This document shows positions 6,141-9,071 of a DNA stretch of 9,071 nucleotides, piece after piece. The stretch lies in NCBI GenBank assembly GCA_013153345.1, contig JAADEQ010000066.1, forward strand, positions 1-9,071, read 5' to 3'. Under the pieces are notes generated by a model, which did no database searches, had not been told where the DNA came from, and was given only the letters and a program-made list of their open reading frames with translations. Positions within the stretch are counted from its first letter, which is position 1. Every line of letters begins with the position of its first letter. The translations under genes and the position numbers were made by a program. The stretch is from Campylobacterota bacterium (GTDB lineage: Bacteria > Campylobacterota > Campylobacteria > Campylobacterales > Sulfurovaceae).

Positions 6141-7403
6141 ATGAGAGAGAGAACTATTGCAATTCATGCAGGATATATTAGAGATTCTCAAAAGACAATG
6201 ACACCTCCTATCTATCAGAGTACTGCTTATGCCTTTGATGATACTAATGAGGCAGCAGCTCTTTTTAATTTGGAGAAATTTGGAAATATATATACAAGAC
6301 TTACAAATCCTACTGTAAAACTTTTTGAGGATAAATTTTGTGCACTTGAAGGAGGAGTTGGAGCAGTAGCTACTGCAAGTGGAACAGCTGCTATATTTTA
6401 TACTATTGCAAATGTAGCCTCAAAAGGTGATAATATTTTAGTAGCTAAGCAGGTATATGGTGGAACTTCTACTATGGTAAATCATACAATAAAGCCTTTT
6501 GGTATTGAGGCAAGAAACTTTGATGTAACCTCTTTAGATGAGTTAGAGAATCTCATTGATGAGAAGACAAAATTGATTCTTTTTGAAGTATTACCAAATC
6601 CAGCTTTAGTTGTACCAGATATTGAAAAGATTGTAGAGATTGGAAAAAAGTTTAATATATTAGTAGCAGCTGATAATACAGTAGCTACTCCAATCCTTAT
6701 AAAACCAATAGATTGGGGTGTTGATATTACTCTTCATAGCGCTACTAAATATGCAGGTGGTCAGGGAACCTCTCTTGGAGGAATTATAATAGAAGGTAGA
6801 AGTGCTAAAGAGAAGATAGTAGATAATGTAAGATATAAAAGATTTAATGAGGCTGATGAGAGTTATCATGGACTTGTTTATACTAAAGTAGATCATCCTC
6901 CATTTACTCTTAGAGCAAGACTTGCTCTTTTAAGAGATTTTGGAGCTGCGATGAGTCCTTTTAATGCATGGCTTTTATCTCTTGGTTTAGAGACTTTGCC
7001 TCTTAGAATGAGACAACATTCATCTTCTGCTAAAAAGATAGCTCAATTTTTATTATCTCATCCAAAAGTAGAAAGAGTTAACTATCCAGCCCTTAAAGAG
7101 TCTATCTATTATCCATTAGTAGAGAAATATTTTAAAGAGGCTATGGGAAGTGGGCTTATTAGTTTTGTTTTAAAAGATCCAAAAGATGCTTATAGAGTTG
7201 CAAATTCAACAAAAATTTTTAAAATAGCAGCAAATATTGCAGATAGTAGATCAATTATAACTCACCCAGCAAGCACAACTCATCAGCAATTATCAAAAGA
7301 GGAGTTAAAGGCAGCTGGTGTTGAAGAAGGGCTAATTAGACTTAGCATTGGATTAGAGGATGAAGAGGATTTAATAGAGGATTTAGCTCAAGCCCTAAAT
7401 TAA
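6141..7403 (+). CDS. metY: O-acetylhomoserine sulfhydrylase (O-acetylhomoserine aminocarboxypropyltransferase)
   Basis: This cytosolic PLP enzyme of the Cys/Met-metabolism family replaces the acetyl group of O-acetylhomoserine with sulfide to give homocysteine, so methionine is made by direct sulfhydrylation rather than through cystathionine. The 420 residues and the insertion around NEADESYHGL after the lysine region fit MetY rather than the shorter MetB/MetZ proteins of about 380-400. Visible features are YTRLTNPT (51-58, phosphate-binding Tyr/Arg of the neighbouring subunit), ASGTAA (79-84), VYGGT (105-109), the PLP aspartate in AADNT (D178) and the Schiff-base lysine in HSATKYAGGQGT (K203). 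A weak AAAAAGG ribosome site lies at 6127-6133. metX follows after 47 bases, which supports this assignment. The acyl group used (acetyl or succinyl) is not proven by sequence. Confidence 0.92.
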   Translation: MRERTIAIHAGYIRDSQKTMTPPIYQSTAYAFDDTNEAAALFNLEKFGNIYTRLTNPTVKLFEDKFCALEGGVGAVATASGTAAIFYTIANVASKGDNILVAKQVYGGTSTMVNHTIKPFGIEARNFDVTSLDELENLIDEKTKLILFEVLPNPALVVPDIEKIVEIGKKFNILVAADNTVATPILIKPIDWGVDITLHSATKYAGGQGTSLGGIIIEGRSAKEKIVDNVRYKRFNEADESYHGLVYTKVDHPPFTLRARLALLRDFGAAMSPFNAWLLSLGLETLPLRMRQHSSSAKKIAQFLLSHPKVERVNYPALKESIYYPLVEKYFKEAMGSGLISFVLKDPKDAYRVANSTKIFKIAANIADSRSIITHPASTTHQQLSKEELKAAGVEEGLIRLSIGLEDEEDLIEDLAQALN

Positions 7404-7434
7404 CTATTTTAGATAAAATAAGCACAAAATTTTC

Positions 7435-7440
7435 AAGGAG
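7435..7440 (+). promoter_or_regulatory. Ribosome binding site for the GTG-started metX
   Basis: A full AAGGAG lies ten bases before GTG 7451. The family's N-terminal sequence begins right after the GTG, and no in-frame ATG exists nearby that would keep it, so GTG is the likely start. The 47-base gap also holds a TAAAAT (7414-7419) that might be a weak -10, without a -35. Confidence 0.65.
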
Positions 7441-7450
7441 AATTCCCTAA

Positions 7451-8545
7451 GTGGAGATAGTTACTAAAAAGGTTCACTTTACCTCCCCTTTATATCTTGA
7501 GAGTGGAAGAATTTTAGAGCCTTATGATATAGTTTATGAGAGTTATGGAAAGTTAAATAAAAATAAAGATAATGTAATATTAGTATGTCATGCTCTAAGT
7601 GGCTCTCACCATGCAGCAGGTTTTTATAAAGGGGATAGAAAACCTGGATGGTGGGATAAGTTAATTGGTCCAAATAAAGCTCTTGATACAAATAGATATT
7701 TTGTAATTTGTACAAATACTATTGGTTCTTGCTTTGGTAGTACGGGACCTATGAGTAGAATGTACCCTTCAAATGAGAGATATAGATTAAAATTTCCAGT
7801 TATTACTATTAAAGATATGATAAAAGCCCAAAAGCAGCTATTAAGTCATCTTGGAATTTATCATCTAAAAGCCATTATTGGCGGTTCTATGGGTGGAATG
7901 CAAGCTTTACAATTTGCAGTAGATTTTCCTGGTTTTAGTGATGAAATTATTGCCCTTGCTACCACTTATGCTACCAAACCTTGGGTTATTGCTTTTAATA
8001 AAGTAGCTATGGAGGCAATTAGGAGAGATCCAAGATTTAAAGATGGAAATTATGATGTAGATGAGTTTAAGGAAGAGGGTTTAAGTGGTTTGGCAATAGG
8101 CAGAATTGCCGGACATATATCATATCTTAGTCCTCATTCTATGGATAGAAAATTTGGAAGAAGATATGTGGCTACTGATGGAATGTTTGAGCTTTTTGGT
8201 AGATATGAGGTGGAGAGATATTTAGAATATAATACAAATAACTTTTCAAGATACTTTGATCCTCTAAGTTATCTATATATAATTAAAGCAATTAATACCT
8301 TTAATTTAGCAAGAGGATATGGAAGTTTATATGATGCTATAAAGAGGATAAAAGATAGAGTTCATCTTATAAGCTTTAAGGGAGATATGCTCTTTTTCCC
8401 TGAAGAGATGGAACATATAGCAAAGATGTTAGAAAGAGAAAAAAAAGAGTTTAGCTATTTAGAGGTAGATAGTGACTATGGGCATGATGCCTTTTTAGTA
8501 GAGATAGAGAAATTTGAAGATAGAATTAAAGAGATTTTAAAGTAG
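7451..8545 (+). CDS. metX: Homoserine O-acetyltransferase (MetX family)
   Basis: MetX activates homoserine by transferring an acetyl group from acetyl-CoA, giving the substrate of MetY. It is a cytosolic alpha/beta-hydrolase fold protein. At 364 residues it matches the family. The oxyanion region lies near CHALSGSHHAAG (46-57), with NTIGSCFGSTGP (89-100), the nucleophile elbow GGSMGGMQAL (144-153, Ser146), the acid Asp312 in FKGDMLFFP and the histidine His345 in DYGHDAFLVE. The triad is complete. NTIGSCFGSTGP differs slightly from the common LGGCxGSTGP. Some MetX-family enzymes use succinyl-CoA, and I cannot tell which from reading alone. It starts with GTG, and xseB follows nine bases after the stop, so metY-metX-xseB and the hydrolase are probably co-transcribed. 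Confidence 0.93.
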   Translation: MEIVTKKVHFTSPLYLESGRILEPYDIVYESYGKLNKNKDNVILVCHALSGSHHAAGFYKGDRKPGWWDKLIGPNKALDTNRYFVICTNTIGSCFGSTGPMSRMYPSNERYRLKFPVITIKDMIKAQKQLLSHLGIYHLKAIIGGSMGGMQALQFAVDFPGFSDEIIALATTYATKPWVIAFNKVAMEAIRRDPRFKDGNYDVDEFKEEGLSGLAIGRIAGHISYLSPHSMDRKFGRRYVATDGMFELFGRYEVERYLEYNTNNFSRYFDPLSYLYIIKAINTFNLARGYGSLYDAIKRIKDRVHLISFKGDMLFFPEEMEHIAKMLEREKKEFSYLEVDSDYGHDAFLVEIEKFEDRIKEILK

Positions 8546-8554
8546 GAGAAAATT

Positions 8555-8761
8555 ATGGAAAAATCAAAAGATTTTGAAGAGCTTTTAAATGAGTGTAAAG
8601 AGTATTTAAATAGGCTTATGGATCCTCAAATTACTCTACAAGAGAGTCTAAAAATATATGAAGATGGATTAAAAAAGATAAATGAGGCTCAAAAGTTATT
8701 AGAAGAGGCAAAATTAAAGATAAAAATTATTGAAAAAGAGCAAAGTGGGGTTGGAGAGTGA
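8555..8761 (+). CDS. xseB: Exodeoxyribonuclease VII small subunit
   Basis: XseB is the small subunit of exonuclease VII, which degrades single-stranded DNA to oligonucleotides in repair and recombination; several copies bind the coiled-coil of the catalytic XseA. The 68 residues match the usual 60-85. The sequence is an antiparallel helical hairpin with the family pattern DFEELLNECKEYLNRLMD (6-23), a turn, ITLQESLKIYEDGLKKINEA (26-45) and LLEEAKLKIK (48-57). It is rich in Glu and Lys and has no membrane segment. TAGGAG, which overlaps the metX stop, is its ribosome site. Its TGA overlaps the next gene's GTG by four bases. No xseA is in the window, which is common because the two subunits are often encoded apart. 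Confidence 0.9.
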   Translation: MEKSKDFEELLNECKEYLNRLMDPQITLQESLKIYEDGLKKINEAQKLLEEAKLKIKIIEKEQSGVGE

Positions 8762-9071
8762 AAAGTATACATATAGGAGCTCTTCAACTGCCAACTTTAG
8801 GAATGAATGCTACAAGATTGGAGTTTTATGTAAAAAATGCAAAAAAGCATGGAGCAAAAGTTTTACTATTAGGAGAGTATGTATTAAACCATTTTTTTAA
8901 AGAGTTAAATAATATGCCACGCTCAATGGTAAAAGAGCAGAGCAAAAACCATATCCAAAAATTAAAAAAGTTATCAAAAGAGTTTGATATTATATTTGTA
9001 GCTCCATATGTGGAAGTAAAGAAAAATAGATTTTTTAAAAAGATTATAAAAATATCTCCAAAATCTATTCA
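8758..9071 (+). CDS. Carbon-nitrogen hydrolase (nitrilase superfamily), 5' part cut by the window edge
   Basis: About 104 residues are visible from a GTG start. The opening HIGALQLPTLGMNATRLEFYVKNAKKHGAKVLLLGEY is the first beta-alpha-beta unit of the nitrilase fold: the strand IGALQLPT, a helix, then VLLLGEY with the expected catalytic glutamate (E40 of the Glu-Lys-Cys triad). The later strand IIFVAPYVEVKKNRFFKKII fits the sheet in which family members build the substrate pocket. The lysine and cysteine regions lie mostly or wholly beyond the edge, so substrate (amide, omega-amide or carbamoyl compound) cannot be judged. The GTGA overlap with xseB implies translational coupling. It holds the only CGN arginine codon I found in the window (CGC near 8920). 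No gene symbol is justified. Confidence 0.75.
   Translation, partial: MKSIHIGALQLPTLGMNATRLEFYVKNAKKHGAKVLLLGEYVLNHFFKELNNMPRSMVKEQSKNHIQKLKKLSKEFDIIFVAPYVEVKKNRFFKKIIKISPKSI

Noticed and set aside
6660..7715. Minus-strand open frames opposite metY (6660-6896) and metX (7479-7715)
   Set aside because: They are shadows of conserved coding DNA, with biased composition and no start signals.
1..9071. CRISPR array, insertion sequence, tRNA/rRNA gene, toxin-antitoxin pair, or horizontally acquired island
   Set aside because: I saw no direct-repeat series, transposase motifs, cloverleaf sequence or unfamiliar gene pair; composition and codon use are even across all genes.

Overview
The window is AT-rich (about one third G+C by eye). 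Every gene I can support lies on the + strand, and the genes are tightly packed, often overlapping by a few bases. Protein sequences, promoter style (an extended -10 or a T-tract before the -10, little -35) and gene order all point to Campylobacterota (the former Epsilonproteobacteria). Arginine is encoded almost only by AGA/AGG and CG dinucleotides are scarce. That might fit a vent or thermophilic lineage, but I cannot name a genus.

Layout. (1) 1-3551: the 3' part of hisC, then dxs and metK, joined by 14-nt and 8-nt overlaps and so probably one transcript entering from the left. (2) 3552-3984: a single-gene unit for a 2[4Fe-4S] ferredoxin with its own extended -10 promoter and a strong GC-stem terminator. 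(3) 4010-6083: a promoter, then ndk, a DUF177/YceD-like gene with a TTG start, rpmF (L32) and plsX, ending at a probable AT-rich terminator. (4) 6095-9071: a promoter, then metY, metX, xseB and the start of a carbon-nitrogen hydrolase gene running off the right edge.

Function. These are core housekeeping genes. hisC makes histidinol phosphate and dxs feeds the MEP isoprenoid pathway. metX and metY carry homoserine to homocysteine, and metK turns methionine into S-adenosylmethionine. ndk balances NTP pools, the DUF177 gene and rpmF concern the ribosome, plsX starts phospholipid synthesis and xseB is a subunit of exonuclease VII. The metK/fdx/ndk/DUF177/rpmF/plsX order is familiar from this phylum. 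Differences from what I recall are that plsX is followed by methionine genes rather than fabH, and that dxs sits between hisC and metK.

I see no rRNA, tRNA, insertion sequence, CRISPR array, phage gene, defence system or toxin-antitoxin pair, and no gene-free stretch above about 115 bases. I found no convincing undescribed system. The observations below are modest: CpG scarcity, synteny differences, a cysteine-rich ferredoxin and a palindromic metY promoter.
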